From the NCBI GenBank assembly GCA_030748735.1, contig JASMLK010000010.1, positions 1-51,193 on the forward strand: DNA of 51,193 nt, given 5' to 3'. The position numbers and the translations under genes were made by a program. The DNA comes from Myxococcota bacterium. GTDB lineage: Bacteria > Myxococcota_A > UBA9160 > UBA4427. Positions 1-9,190 of the stretch are shown piece after piece (positions within the stretch are counted from its first letter, which is position 1; each line of letters begins with the position of its first letter). The notes below the pieces were generated by a model. That model made no database searches, was not told the origin of the DNA, and saw nothing but the letters and a program-made list of their open reading frames with translations.

Positions 1-2
1 GG

Positions 3-116
3 CCCACCATCGGCATCGTGAGCATGCTGACGCGGCTCGCCAACCAGGACGACGAGAGCGTGATGGAAATGACGTCGACCTTCATGGTGAAACGCAGAGC
101 AAGGAGACCCTCATGA
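3..116 (+). CDS. C-terminal end of a MaoC-like acyl dehydratase (partial)
   Basis: The first 37 codons are open in frame 3 and end at TGA 114-116. The visible tail contains NQDDESVMEMTSTFMVKRR, which resembles the end of MaoC/hotdog acyl-CoA dehydratases, where a N-Q-D-G-x-x-V-M strand precedes a final basic stretch. The stop overlaps the next start as ATGA, so the SDR that follows is probably translationally coupled and in the same operon. Only the tail is present, so substrate and catalytic residues cannot be judged. The family call rests on a short stretch and is tentative. Confidence 0.5.
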   Translation, partial: PTIGIVSMLTRLANQDDESVMEMTSTFMVKRRARRPS

Positions 117-982
117 CCGCGTCCCGTTCCCACCCCGTCGCGTTCGTCACCGGTGCAAGTCGCGGGATCGGCAAAGCCGGTGCACTCGCTCTCGCCGATG
201 CCGGCTATGACGTCGCCATCGCCTCGCGCACCCTGACCGCCGGTGAAGCCTACGACTACGGATCGACGGTCGCGGACGCGGGCACCCCCCGCGCCATGCC
301 CGGCAGCCTCGAAGAAACCGCCGAAGCGATTCGGGCGAAGGGTCGCGAGGCCCTCACCGTACGCGCCAGCCTGCTCGAGCCAGCGAGCCTCGACACCGCA
401 GTCGAAGAAACCCTTTCCGCCTTCGGGCAGATCGACGTGCTCTACAACAACGGCATCTATCAGGGCCCCGGCCTGATGGATGCCTTTCTCGACCTGCCCG
501 AAGACAAACTCGCCACCGTGTTCGAAGGCAACTTCTTCGCCCAGTTCCATCTCACGCGCGTCGTGCTCGAGCACATGCTCGAACGCGGCGAGGGGACGAT
601 CGTGAACATGACCTCGCAGGCGGCGGTTTCGGACCCGCCCGCTCCCACCGGCCAGGGCGGTTGGGGCTTCGCTTACGCGGCGTCGAAGGGTGCGCTCCAT
701 CGCATGGCGGGCTTGCTTCACGTCGAACTCGGCGATCGCGGCATTCGCGCGTACAACATCGACCCCGGCCACGTCGCCACCGAGGCGATCCGCGAGATCC
801 TCGGCCCCGACAGCGAAGTGGTCAGGCGGCAGGTCGAACAGGGCACGCCCGTCGAAGTCCCGGCAGCGACCCTGGTGTGGATCCTCACGACCGAAGAGGG
901 ACGCGCGCGCAGTGGTGAAACGTTCTTCGCACCCGACCTCGCGGCCGAGCGGGGACTCGTCGAAGGTTGGCCACGCGAGTGA
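113..982 (+). CDS. short-chain dehydrogenase/reductase (SDR)
   Basis: A 289-residue Rossmann-fold oxidoreductase. The cofactor loop TGASRGIG is at residues 13-20, the candidate catalytic Ser is in NMTSQ (S168), and the YxxxK pair is Y188/K192 in AYAASK. The usual NNAG motif is shortened to NNG (residues 112-114), and an insert of about 25 residues lies between beta-2 and alpha-3. Both features occur in the mammalian DHRS1-like subgroup of classical SDRs. The substrate is unknown; an alcohol/ketone or 3-hydroxyacyl intermediate fits the neighbourhood. The ATG overlaps the stop of the preceding dehydratase by 4 nt and the AAGGAG-like sequence 5' of it decides the start. Confidence 0.88.
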   Translation: MTASRSHPVAFVTGASRGIGKAGALALADAGYDVAIASRTLTAGEAYDYGSTVADAGTPRAMPGSLEETAEAIRAKGREALTVRASLLEPASLDTAVEETLSAFGQIDVLYNNGIYQGPGLMDAFLDLPEDKLATVFEGNFFAQFHLTRVVLEHMLERGEGTIVNMTSQAAVSDPPAPTGQGGWGFAYAASKGALHRMAGLLHVELGDRGIRAYNIDPGHVATEAIREILGPDSEVVRRQVEQGTPVEVPAATLVWILTTEEGRARSGETFFAPDLAAERGLVEGWPRE

Positions 983-986
983 TCCC

Positions 987-1744
987 CTAGAAACGCAGCC
1001 CCACCCCGAGCGTGAACAGCACCGGGATGTCTCCCTGCAGCTCTTCGGTCAGCATCACGATGCGACTGCGCAGGTCGATGTTGATGTCCGAGTGGCGCAG
1101 CAGCAGGACGCCCGACTGCAGACCGACGAGGAAAGAACTCTTGTCGGGATTCTTCCCGGGCTCCTCGGACCAGACGTAGCCGTACCCCACTTCGAGCCCC
1201 GAGTAGAGGCCGAAAGGGGCCAGGCCGTACCGAAGCCGAGTTCGAACCCGAAGTCGGAAGCCACGAGTTCTTCGGATTCCTGCTCTCGTTCGAGGACCGC
1301 ACCGCGTTCGACCGTGTCGAAGACTTCGACGTTTTCGACCAGGGCGGCGACCAGCCGCTGACTGGCGACGTCGATCTCGTCGAAGCTCGCGATCTTCTGC
1401 CGCCGACTGCGCTGCTGGCCGTCTTCGAAGCGCGCCGTCAGGATCAGCAGATAGCTCTCCCCCAACTTCGTGAGCTGGCCCGTGATGTCCATCTGCGCGT
1501 CTTCGGGGTCGCGGTCGGAGAGCAGCAAGACGTCGGGGTGGGCGATCAGGTCGCTTTCGACCAGGGTGCGCACCACGTCGATTTCGGCGTCGCGCACCTC
1601 CGCACCGTCGACGTAGAGCAGGCGTGCGGTCGTCTGCGCCGATGCAGCACCCGCGATCCCCAGAGCGCACGCAGCGCCCGCCGCGCACGCGATGGCGAGG
1701 CTCAGGCTTCCCCGGAGCACCCGTTGGCGAAGATTCCAGCGCAT
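987..1744 (-). pseudogene. exported beta-barrel-like protein, frameshifted
   Basis: The N-terminal part starts at ATG 1742-1744 behind a GGGGAGAGGAA ribosome-binding site and encodes a signal peptide (basic n-region, hydrophobic core, ending near GAASAQ), then about 140 residues of soluble domain. Near 1228-1231 the frame changes. Before it the protein reads SDFGFELGFG; in the new frame it continues YGLAPFGLYSGLEVGYGYVW and ends GVGLRF. Alternating aromatic/glycine strands and a terminal Phe are typical of outer-membrane proteins. Restoring one T (GGTTAC instead of GGTAC) rejoins both halves as one protein of about 250 residues. It is either a real frameshift or a sequence error. No named family was recognised. 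It is convergent with the SDR, 4 nt away. Confidence 0.62.
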
Positions 1745-1831
1745 TTCCTCTCCCCTTCCCCGTTCGATCGAGGCGGCGAAGCTTGCCGATGAAACTGCTT
1801 CTACGAAACCCCATACGCTATAAGAGAGCCG

Positions 1832-2785
1832 ATGACGACGACCGCCAAATCGAACCCCGCGACGCTCGTGGTGACCGAACACGACCCCGTCCCGCCGGGC
1901 GCCCACACAGAGTGGCTGACCGCGCGCGATGGCACGAGGTTTCGCGTGGCGCGCTTCAGCGGGCCGGACACGTCGCGGGGCACAGCCGTCATCCTGAACG
2001 GGCGCAGCGAGTTCATCGAGAAGTACTTCGAAACCGTCGGCGATCTGCTCGAGCGTGGTTACGCCGTGGCAACCCTCGACTGGCGCGGTCAAGGGCATTC
2101 CGACCGCGCCCTCGACAACCCCCACAAGGGCCATGTCGAGGACTTCGATCTTTTCGTGAGCGACTTGCAGCAGACCTTCGCGAGCTTCATCGAGCCGAAC
2201 TGTCCCGCGCCATACCGTGCGTTGTGCCATTCGATGGGCGGCAATATCGGCCTGCGCTACTTGGCCGAGTATCCTGGGGTGTTCGAATCGGTCGTCTTTT
2301 CGGCACCCATGTGGGGGATCGGCAGGAGCGTGCAGCCTGCCCTGTGGATGCGGGGCGTTGCGGCGGCGACGGACTGGTTCGGCCTGCACGAGCGCTACCT
2401 GCCCGGCGGGCGCAACTACCACGAAGACGATCGCGTCTTCGAGAAGAACGTCTTGACCCAGGACCCGGATCGTTTCGCACGCTTCGTGGCACAGAGCGAC
2501 GCGGAACCGGCGCTTCGCCTCGGGAGCCCGACGCTCGGCTGGGTCTACGAAGCCTTCCGTTCGATCGACGCAATCCACGCCCCGGGCTTTGCCGAGGCGA
2601 TCGAGACTCCGATCTGCGTCTGCAGCGCGGGGCGGGACACGCTGGTTTCGGGCGAAGCCCATCGCCTCGTCGTCGAGCGGCTTCCCCAGGGCCAACTCGT
2701 CGAGGTCCCCGACGCACGCCACGAGCTGCTGATGGAATTGAATCGCCACCGCGACCGTTTCTGGGCTGCATTCGACGCGATGTAG
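1832..2785 (+). CDS. alpha/beta hydrolase, lysophospholipase/monoacylglycerol-lipase type
   Basis: A 317-residue serine hydrolase of the PldB/monoacylglycerol-lipase branch. The nucleophile elbow is CHSMGG with S134. An oxyanion-type loop lies near VILNGRSEF (residues 53-61), and the strand-end motif LDWRGQGHSDR (82-92) is typical of this branch. The C-terminal histidine is in DARHELLME, which matches the H-E-[IL]-L-x-E context of PldB-like lipases. No signal peptide, so it is probably cytoplasmic, hydrolysing an ester or lysolipid. The SD is weak (AAGAGAG). The gene stands between a convergent exported protein and the DsbA-like gene 70 bp downstream. Confidence 0.85.
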   Translation: MTTTAKSNPATLVVTEHDPVPPGAHTEWLTARDGTRFRVARFSGPDTSRGTAVILNGRSEFIEKYFETVGDLLERGYAVATLDWRGQGHSDRALDNPHKGHVEDFDLFVSDLQQTFASFIEPNCPAPYRALCHSMGGNIGLRYLAEYPGVFESVVFSAPMWGIGRSVQPALWMRGVAAATDWFGLHERYLPGGRNYHEDDRVFEKNVLTQDPDRFARFVAQSDAEPALRLGSPTLGWVYEAFRSIDAIHAPGFAEAIETPICVCSAGRDTLVSGEAHRLVVERLPQGQLVEVPDARHELLMELNRHRDRFWAAFDAM

Positions 2786-2855
2786 CGCCCGTCGGCTCGA
2801 CGCCCGGGGGTCCGCACCGCTTCGCTTTCGACACGCCACGTGTCACAATCAGGCC

Positions 2856-4244
2856 ATGACTGATTCAGCGAGTCCGCAGTTCGAGGACCAGGGCGGCACC
2901 GCCACCATGGACCCGCCCACGATCGCGCGGTGGTTGACCTCGAAGATCATGAGCCGCATGGCGAGCCTGCCGGCGCAGGACAAGCGCCGCGCCAAGGCCG
3001 AACGCAAACGCATGCGTCGCGGCGAACGACACCGCATCGACTACTTCCATCAAGTCGACGACGCCTACAGCCACCTCGCCGTGCAGCTGCTTGGCCCCCT
3101 GGTCGAGCGCTACGACGTCGATCTGCGCTGCCACGTCGTTGGCCAACTGCGCGACCGCAATTTTCCCGAGCCCGATCTACTCGGCCCTCTCGGTCGCTAC
3201 GACGCAGGGCTCGTGGCACCGCACTACGGACTCGACTTTCCACAGCCGGTGGTGACGCCCGACGCGGACGCCATCGCACTCGCCGAGCGCATCCTCGTCG
3301 CGGTCGATGCCAAGGACTTTGCCGAAGTCGCAGCCGCCCTCGGCAACGCGATCTACTCGGGCGATCGCGAAGCCCTCGATGCACTGGCCTCGCGACATGA
3401 ACCCGCTTCTGCAGACGAAGCCCGCCGCGCCATCGAAGCCGGCAATGCCGTACGCGACAAGCTTGGTCACTACATCGGTGGCAGCTTCCACTGCAGTCCA
3501 GAATGGTATTGGGGCCCCGACCGCTTCTATCACCTCGAAGACCGCCTCGTCGAATTCGGCGCCGCGCGTAACGAGAGCGCGCCGCGTATCTGCCCCCGTC
3601 CGGCCATCGAAAACGGTCCGCTTCGCGACGATGGTTCGCTCGTCCTCGACTTCTACCCTTCCCTTCGCAGTCCCTATACGTCGATCATCTTCGACGAGAC
3701 GGTCGCACTTGCACGAGAAGTCGGTGTACACCTCGAGATGAAGCCCGTCCTACCGATGGTGATGCGCGGCGTCCCCGTGACCCAGCGCAAGGGGGCCTAC
3801 ATCATGCGAGACACGGCCCGCGAGGCCCGAACACTCGGCATCGACTGGGGGCCCTTCTACGACCCGATCGGGGACCCCGTGCGCAACGCCTATTCCCTCT
3901 ACCCGTGGGCGCGCGAACAGGGAAAGGGAACCGAGTTCCTGGCGAGCTTCCTGCAACGGGCCTGGTTCGAAGGCGTGAACACGAACAACGACCGCGGGAT
4001 GCAGCAGGTCGTCGAAGCCGCGGGGCTCGACTGGAACGAAGCGCGGGGGCACGTTGGCGACGCCGCCTGGGTGGACGAAGTCGAAGCGAATCGTCTCGAG
4101 ATGTACGGCTTTGGTTCGTGGGGCGTGCCGAGTTATCGGCTGCGCACCGCCACGGGAGAAACGCTGCTCGCCGTGTGGGGGCAGGATCGTCTCTGGCTGG
4201 TCGCGCGCGAGATCCAGCGCTGGCTCGCGGAGCGCGCCGGGTAG
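2856..4244 (+). CDS. two-domain DsbA-like protein related to 2-hydroxychromene-2-carboxylate isomerase
   Basis: A 462-residue protein with two thioredoxin-like DsbA-fold halves. The first begins near residue 60 with DYFHQVDDAYSHLA. The second begins near residue 263 with LDFYPSLRSPYTSI and carries the late motif GSWGVPSYRL followed by WGQDRLWLV, the cis-Pro and C-terminal signature of HCCA isomerase/GST-kappa relatives. Neither half shows a CxxC at the active-site position, which fits the glutathione-dependent isomerase branch rather than disulfide exchange. The family is usually single-domain and about 200 residues, so this is a tandem duplication or fusion. The start is uncertain because no clear SD precedes it. 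It probably acts on an aromatic or CoA-linked intermediate. Confidence 0.78.
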   Translation: MTDSASPQFEDQGGTATMDPPTIARWLTSKIMSRMASLPAQDKRRAKAERKRMRRGERHRIDYFHQVDDAYSHLAVQLLGPLVERYDVDLRCHVVGQLRDRNFPEPDLLGPLGRYDAGLVAPHYGLDFPQPVVTPDADAIALAERILVAVDAKDFAEVAAALGNAIYSGDREALDALASRHEPASADEARRAIEAGNAVRDKLGHYIGGSFHCSPEWYWGPDRFYHLEDRLVEFGAARNESAPRICPRPAIENGPLRDDGSLVLDFYPSLRSPYTSIIFDETVALAREVGVHLEMKPVLPMVMRGVPVTQRKGAYIMRDTAREARTLGIDWGPFYDPIGDPVRNAYSLYPWAREQGKGTEFLASFLQRAWFEGVNTNNDRGMQQVVEAAGLDWNEARGHVGDAAWVDEVEANRLEMYGFGSWGVPSYRLRTATGETLLAVWGQDRLWLVAREIQRWLAERAG

Positions 4245-4260
4245 CCATCTCGGTCGTGCG

Positions 4261-5517
4261 CTAAGCGGACGGGCAGAACTTGTATCGCATGGGCAGGGTC
4301 TTGAGGCCCACGACGAAGCTCGATTCGATCCAGGTCGCCGGTGCTGTGGGTTCTGCGTATTCGAGACGCCTGGCGATTTCGAGGAAGAGCGCGCGCGAAC
4401 TCAAGCGCGCCACATGGGCGCCGAGGCAGAAGTGTTCGCCCGTACCGAAACCCAGGTGGCGATTCGGGTGGCGTGTGATGTCGAACTCGAACGGGCGATC
4501 GAACACGCTGTCGTCGCGATTCGCCGAGCAATAGAACATCACGAGGTCGTCGCCCGCCGGGATCTCCTGGCCGTGGAGGACGACGTCCTGCATCACGCGC
4601 CGGCGCATGTAGTTCACCGGCGACGTCCAGCGCACGATCTCTTCGATCGCCTTCGGTGCGAGTTCCGGGTCCTTGCAGAGCAGTTCGAGCTGGTCGGGGT
4701 TTTCGAGCAGCGCGTGCATCCCGCCGGCGATCGCGTTGCGCGTGGTGTCGTGCCCTGCGGTGAAGACGATGAGGAAGTAGCCGAAGGTCTCGACCGGTCC
4801 GAGCGGCGTACCGTCCGGGAGCTTTGCGTTGGCGAGCTTGCTGGCGAGATCGTCGCGCGGGTTGGCGCGCCGGTCTTCGATGATCCGGTTGAAGAGGTTG
4901 TAGAACTCGAGTCCCAGTTCGGCCGTCGCCTTTTCGCGGTTTTCCCCCTCGCGCCGCAAGTCGGGATCGTCGGCACCGAACAGCTGCTGGGTGAGTTCGA
5001 GCATCGTTTCCTCGTCCTCACGCTCGACACCGAGCAGGGTGGCGAGCACGCGGAGGGGATGACGCTGCGCGACCGTTTCGACGAAGTCGCATTCGCCCTC
5101 TGCGCCAAATTTGTCGATGTGCTCCCGGGCGCACTCGGTCACGAGGTCGTCGAGGCCCTGGATCTTACGGGGCGTGAACAGTCCACTGGCAATCTTGCGC
5201 AGGTCGCGATGTTCGGGTGGATCCGTTTCGATGATGGTTCGCATGCTGGCGAACGGACTCTTGTCGTTCCTTCGCTGCTCGACCTGTTCGTTCGAAAGGA
5301 TCATGGGGCCGGCCGAGTTGCTGAAGATCTCGGGCTGTCCCGAAATCTCCATGATGTCGGCGTGTCGGGTGATGGCCCAGAAGGGCTCGTACCCGTCGAC
5401 CTCGCAGCGGTGCACCGGGGAACTTTCGCGCAGTCGCGTCCAGGTACCGTGAGGTTGTCCCGACTTGCCGTAGTTCCTGGGGACGATCAGATCTGCGGGG
5501 TCGATGTCGATGCTCAT
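4261..5517 (-). CDS. cytochrome P450 (steroid/terpenoid-type bacterial P450)
   Basis: A 418-residue soluble P450. Visible motifs are ETDPPEHRDLRK in the C-helix region, the I-helix oxygen-activation motif TAGHDTTR, the ExxR in EEIVRW, and the haem-binding loop FGTGEHFCLG with the thiolate Cys at about residue 364. The TDPPEH and FGTGEHFCLGAHVAR forms are typical of the CYP123/124/125/142-like group that hydroxylates sterol side chains, methyl-branched lipids or terpenoids; the substrate here is inference. The start at 5517 is set by GAGGAG nine bases upstream. It is transcribed away from the sulfotransferase. No ferredoxin or ferredoxin reductase gene lies in the window, so electrons must come from elsewhere. 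Confidence 0.95.
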   Translation of the reverse strand: MSIDIDPADLIVPRNYGKSGQPHGTWTRLRESSPVHRCEVDGYEPFWAITRHADIMEISGQPEIFSNSAGPMILSNEQVEQRRNDKSPFASMRTIIETDPPEHRDLRKIASGLFTPRKIQGLDDLVTECAREHIDKFGAEGECDFVETVAQRHPLRVLATLLGVEREDEETMLELTQQLFGADDPDLRREGENREKATAELGLEFYNLFNRIIEDRRANPRDDLASKLANAKLPDGTPLGPVETFGYFLIVFTAGHDTTRNAIAGGMHALLENPDQLELLCKDPELAPKAIEEIVRWTSPVNYMRRRVMQDVVLHGQEIPAGDDLVMFYCSANRDDSVFDRPFEFDITRHPNRHLGFGTGEHFCLGAHVARLSSRALFLEIARRLEYAEPTAPATWIESSFVVGLKTLPMRYKFCPSA

Positions 5518-5683
5518 GAAGGCTCCTCTCGGGCTACACGGACGCGGCTGCAAACGGCGGCTCGCCTTGCCGCGACGCGCAACTCTATCGACGTGCGGGT
5601 GGGATTTCAGTAGAGGGGAACGCTCGCGTTTGTGTGTTCGCGGCCCACCCGATGGATGCGATTCCGGTACCTTTCGCGCCCCG

Positions 5684-6970
5684 ATGCCCACGAAGCCCAC
5701 GAAGCCCACGAAGCCCGAAGACATCCGACTCCTCGACCTCGCCAACCCCCAGTTCCCCGACGCTTTTCTGGAAGCGGCGAAGCTGGCCGCCCCCATGGCG
5801 GACACGCTCCACCTCGAAGCCGGCGCCGTCGCCGAGCAGGCCGCCAGCGAAACGGGGCTCAGCGATTTCGGTGAAAACGGGTGGCAAGAGCGCCTCGAGG
5901 TCGCGATGAAGGGCCTGCGCGAAGACGCCGAGCTGTCGCCCATGGGCAAGCTCAGCGCCTTCGCCCAGATGACGGGCTTCTTGAAGAATCGCCTGCTGCT
6001 CACCGACCTGTGGAAGCGCCACCCCGAAAGCCTGGAGGTCGAACTCGAACCGCCGATCCTGATCGCGGGACTCCCGCGCAGCGGCACCACCCATCTCCAC
6101 AGCCTGATCGGTGCCGACCCGAAGTTCCGCGCCCTGCCCTGGTGGGAAGCCCTCGAGCCCGTACTCGCCGACGCCGAGAAGCCGGCGCCCGGCGAAGAGG
6201 ATCCGCGCATCACGCGGGCCGCGGCGGGGATCGCCTTTCGCGACATGGCGATGCCGCACTTCAACGCCATGCACGAAATGACCGTCGACCACATTCACGA
6301 AGAGATCCACCTGCTCGCGATCGACGTGGCGACGGTCTTCATGGAAAACCTGGGCATCGGCATGCTGCCCACCTACCGCGACTACTACCTGGCCCACGAC
6401 CAGGCGCCCCACTACCGCTACCTCGAAAAGATCTTGAAGACGCTTTCGTGGTTGCGCGGGGGCAAGCGCTGGATCTTGAAGAGCCCCCAACACCTCGAAC
6501 AGCTCGAGGTGATCGCCGAAGTCTTCCCGCAAGCCACGGTCGCGATCAACCACCGCGATCCGGTTTCTACCGTTGCCTCGTTTTCGACGATGATCTCGTA
6601 TTCGAGCCGGCTCGCCGCCAGGCAGGTCGACCCGGTTCGCCTCGGGCACTACTGGGCTGACCGCATCGAGACCTTCCTTCGGCGCTGCGTCGAGCAACGC
6701 GAAGCGCTCGCCCCCGAGCGCTCCCTCGACGTGCTCTTCCACGAGTACATGGGCAACGAAGTCGAGACCGTCGAGACGATCTACGAACTCGCGGGTGTCG
6801 AATTCGACGATGCCTCGCGCGACGCCATCGCGAAGTACCAGGCCGATCATCCCCGCGGTCGCTTCGGCCGCGTACGCTACGACCTTGCCGACTTCGACCT
6901 CGACGCCGGCGAACTACGCGAACGCTTCCGCTTCTACACCGACCGCTTCCCGGTGCGACTCGAATCCTGA
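5684..6970 (+). CDS. sulfotransferase, Sulfotransfer_3-type
   Basis: A 428-residue cytosolic PAPS-dependent sulfotransferase. The 5'-phosphosulfate loop is ILIAGLPRSGTTHLHSL (PRSGTT at residues 131-136). The 3'-phosphate region is ILKSPQHLEQL followed by AINHRDPVSTVAS. The family transfers sulfate to a hydroxyl, so a P450-made alcohol is a plausible acceptor given the divergent gene pair; that link is inference. The chosen ATG has no obvious SD. The first residues are a tandem repeat (TKP three times) encoded by three copies of CCCACGAAG, so the N-terminus may vary between strains. A DUF1214 gene follows after 27 bp. Confidence 0.88.
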   Translation: MPTKPTKPTKPEDIRLLDLANPQFPDAFLEAAKLAAPMADTLHLEAGAVAEQAASETGLSDFGENGWQERLEVAMKGLREDAELSPMGKLSAFAQMTGFLKNRLLLTDLWKRHPESLEVELEPPILIAGLPRSGTTHLHSLIGADPKFRALPWWEALEPVLADAEKPAPGEEDPRITRAAAGIAFRDMAMPHFNAMHEMTVDHIHEEIHLLAIDVATVFMENLGIGMLPTYRDYYLAHDQAPHYRYLEKILKTLSWLRGGKRWILKSPQHLEQLEVIAEVFPQATVAINHRDPVSTVASFSTMISYSSRLAARQVDPVRLGHYWADRIETFLRRCVEQREALAPERSLDVLFHEYMGNEVETVETIYELAGVEFDDASRDAIAKYQADHPRGRFGRVRYDLADFDLDAGELRERFRFYTDRFPVRLES

Positions 6971-6997
6971 GCCCCGCCCGAAACACTGGAGCCCCCC

Positions 6998-8137
6998 ATG
7001 AGCGCCCCCGTTACCGAGAGCCGAAAGAAACTCCACGAACTGCTCGACCTGGTGCGCGAGGCCGACGAACGCCGCTACGGCAGCGAGTGGGGGATCGAAA
7101 GCGTGGGCGACATCGCGGACGGGCATCGCAACCTGATGCACATCCTCGAAGGCGGCCTGTTCTCCCACTTCGACGCCGACCCCGAGCGACCGGTCTTTCG
7201 CCGCATCGTCTCCCCCACGCGAAAGTTCCGCGGCGACAACGGCGACGCGATCTACTTCGACGCCGCGATCCGGCCCGACCGGGAGTACGTCGTCAGGGGC
7301 AACATGGCGGGAGCCGTCTATGTCTCGCTGACGGTCGAAGAGGGGCCCGGCGAAGGCGCCTACGCGACGGGGACGGCGGCCGGGCTGTGCGACGATGAAT
7401 TCGACATCGACGACGACGGCAACTTCGAGATCGTTCTCTCGGCGCGCGAGCACGATCGCAACTGGTTGAAGCTCACCGAGGCGGCGTCGCGTATCACGAC
7501 CCGCCACTACTTCGAAGAAGAGGTCTGCGCCGCCGCAGATCCTTCGCGCCACATCCCTCTATCGATCGAGCCGGTGGTCGACCCGGGGCCGCCGCCCGCG
7601 TGGACACCCGAAGGCCAGGACCGACAGGTGGCCGCGAGCATCCAACGCGTGATCAACTTCGTGCGCGGCGACACCCTGGACCAGCCTCCGCGCAAACCGG
7701 AAGACCAGCCCAGCTGGGTGTCGACCACGCCGAACGTCTTCAACACGCCGGAAAAGCCTGGCGACATGGCGTTTTCTGCGATGGACATCGCGTACACCAT
7801 GGCGCCCTATGTCCTCGCCCCCGATCAAGCGTTGGTGATGACCGGCCGCTTCCCCGAGTGCCGTTTTGCGAACGTCTGCCTGTGGAATCGCTACATCCAG
7901 AGCTACGACTACAACAACCGGCGCATCTCGTTGAACCGGAAGCAGACACAGCTCGAGAGTGACGGTCGCTATCGCATCGTGATCGCCCACGAAGACCCGG
8001 GCATTGCGAATTGGATCGATACGGAGGGCCGCCCCTTCGGCATGGTGTACTGGCGCTTCGTGCTTCCGGAGGGGCCCGTCGAAACCCCGCACGCGGAAGT
8101 GGTGGACATCGCCTCGCTGCGTGGCGGAACCGCCTAA
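6998..8137 (+). CDS. DUF1214-domain protein
   Basis: A 379-residue protein without signal peptide or membrane segments. The C-terminal third carries the DUF1214-like signature: RIVIAHEDPGIANWIDTEG followed by GMVYWRF, matching the D-P-G-x-x-N-W-L-D-T-x-G pattern of that family. The N-terminal half (residues 1-180) is an additional domain rich in acidic residues. The molecular function of DUF1214 is unknown; the family often sits beside catabolic or P450 genes. The ATG follows CTGGAG at 7-8 nt. It is 27 bp after the sulfotransferase and probably co-transcribed. The assignment to DUF1214 is from motif recall. Confidence 0.66.
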   Translation: MSAPVTESRKKLHELLDLVREADERRYGSEWGIESVGDIADGHRNLMHILEGGLFSHFDADPERPVFRRIVSPTRKFRGDNGDAIYFDAAIRPDREYVVRGNMAGAVYVSLTVEEGPGEGAYATGTAAGLCDDEFDIDDDGNFEIVLSAREHDRNWLKLTEAASRITTRHYFEEEVCAAADPSRHIPLSIEPVVDPGPPPAWTPEGQDRQVAASIQRVINFVRGDTLDQPPRKPEDQPSWVSTTPNVFNTPEKPGDMAFSAMDIAYTMAPYVLAPDQALVMTGRFPECRFANVCLWNRYIQSYDYNNRRISLNRKQTQLESDGRYRIVIAHEDPGIANWIDTEGRPFGMVYWRFVLPEGPVETPHAEVVDIASLRGGTA

Positions 8138-8215
8138 TCTCTGTTTCGATTCGCTGGCGTGCCGACCGGCCGGCCGCGCCCAACCGCTGATCCTTCCACG
8201 AACCAAGGAGTCCCC

Positions 8216-9190
8216 GTGAAAGCCGTCGTCTGCAAGCAATTCGGTCCGCCCGAAGATCTCGTCATCGAAGACGTTCCCGATCCCGTCGCCATGGAAGGCC
8301 ACATCGTGGTCGACGTGAAGGCGGCCGCGGTCACCTTCCCCGATTCGCTCGTGATCGAAGACAAGTACCAGTTCAAGGCCACGCCTCCGTTCATCCCCGG
8401 CGGTGAAGTCGGCGGTGTCGTGAGTGAAGTCGGGGCGGGCGTCGAAGACTTTGCGGTCGGTGATCGCGTGACGAGCAGTGCCGGCATCGTGGGCGGCTTT
8501 GCAGAGAAACTCATGGTTCCGACCTTCGCCGCACGCAAGATTCCGGACGAGGCCGACTTCGCGGAATCGACCGGCCTGCTCTACGCCTACGGCACCGCGT
8601 ACTACGGACTCAAGCACCGGGGCGAGCTGCAGGCCGGCGAAACGGTCCTCGTACTCGGCGCGGCGGGTGGCGTCGGCATGGCGTCGATCGAGATCGCCAA
8701 GCTCATGGGGGCCCGCGTCATCGCGGCCGCCTCGCGCGACGACAAGCTCGAAACCTGCCGCGAACACGGCGCCGACGAGGTCATCAACTACGCCAGCGAA
8801 AACCTCAAGGAACGCACGAAGGAATTGACCCAAGGCCAGGGCGCCAATGTCATTGTCGACTGCGTCGGTGGGGACTACGCCGAGTCGGCCCTGCGGGCCA
8901 TCGGCTGGGGGGGACGCTTCCTCGTAATCGGCTTCACCGCGGGCATTCCGCAGGTGCCCTTCAACCTGATGCTGCTCAAGAGCTGTCAGGTGGTAGGCGT
9001 CTTCCTCGGTGCCATGGTGAATCGCGAGCCCGAGCTTCGCGACAGCATCGAACGCGACCTGCTCGGCTTCATGGCCGAAGGGAAGCTCAAGCCCCACGTT
9101 TCGAAGCGCTACCCGCTCGAGCAAGCGCCCCAGGCCCTGCGCGACATGCTCGACCGCAAGGCGGTGGGCAAGGTGGTGATCGAACCGTGA
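8216..9190 (+). CDS. NADPH:quinone oxidoreductase-type zinc-independent alcohol dehydrogenase
   Basis: A 324-residue MDR-superfamily reductase. It begins MKAVVCKQFGPPEDL, has the GroES-like N-terminal domain (FIPGGEVGGVV), a nucleotide-binding loop VLGAAGGVGMASIEIAK (AAGGVG), and ends with LEQAPQALRDMLDRKAVGKVVI. All are signatures of QOR/acryloyl-CoA-reductase-like enzymes. No catalytic zinc ligands are seen. It probably reduces an enone or enoyl substrate with NADPH. The GTG at 8216 is chosen because AAGGAG lies five bases upstream. Its TGA overlaps the GTG of the next SDR (GTGA), so the two reductases are translationally coupled. Confidence 0.92.
   Translation: MKAVVCKQFGPPEDLVIEDVPDPVAMEGHIVVDVKAAAVTFPDSLVIEDKYQFKATPPFIPGGEVGGVVSEVGAGVEDFAVGDRVTSSAGIVGGFAEKLMVPTFAARKIPDEADFAESTGLLYAYGTAYYGLKHRGELQAGETVLVLGAAGGVGMASIEIAKLMGARVIAAASRDDKLETCREHGADEVINYASENLKERTKELTQGQGANVIVDCVGGDYAESALRAIGWGGRFLVIGFTAGIPQVPFNLMLLKSCQVVGVFLGAMVNREPELRDSIERDLLGFMAEGKLKPHVSKRYPLEQAPQALRDMLDRKAVGKVVIEP

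Noticed and set aside
1221..1240. Programmed -1 frameshift in the exported protein at 1228
   Set aside because: No slippery heptamer (X XXY YYZ) or downstream pseudoknot is evident. Simple base loss explains it.
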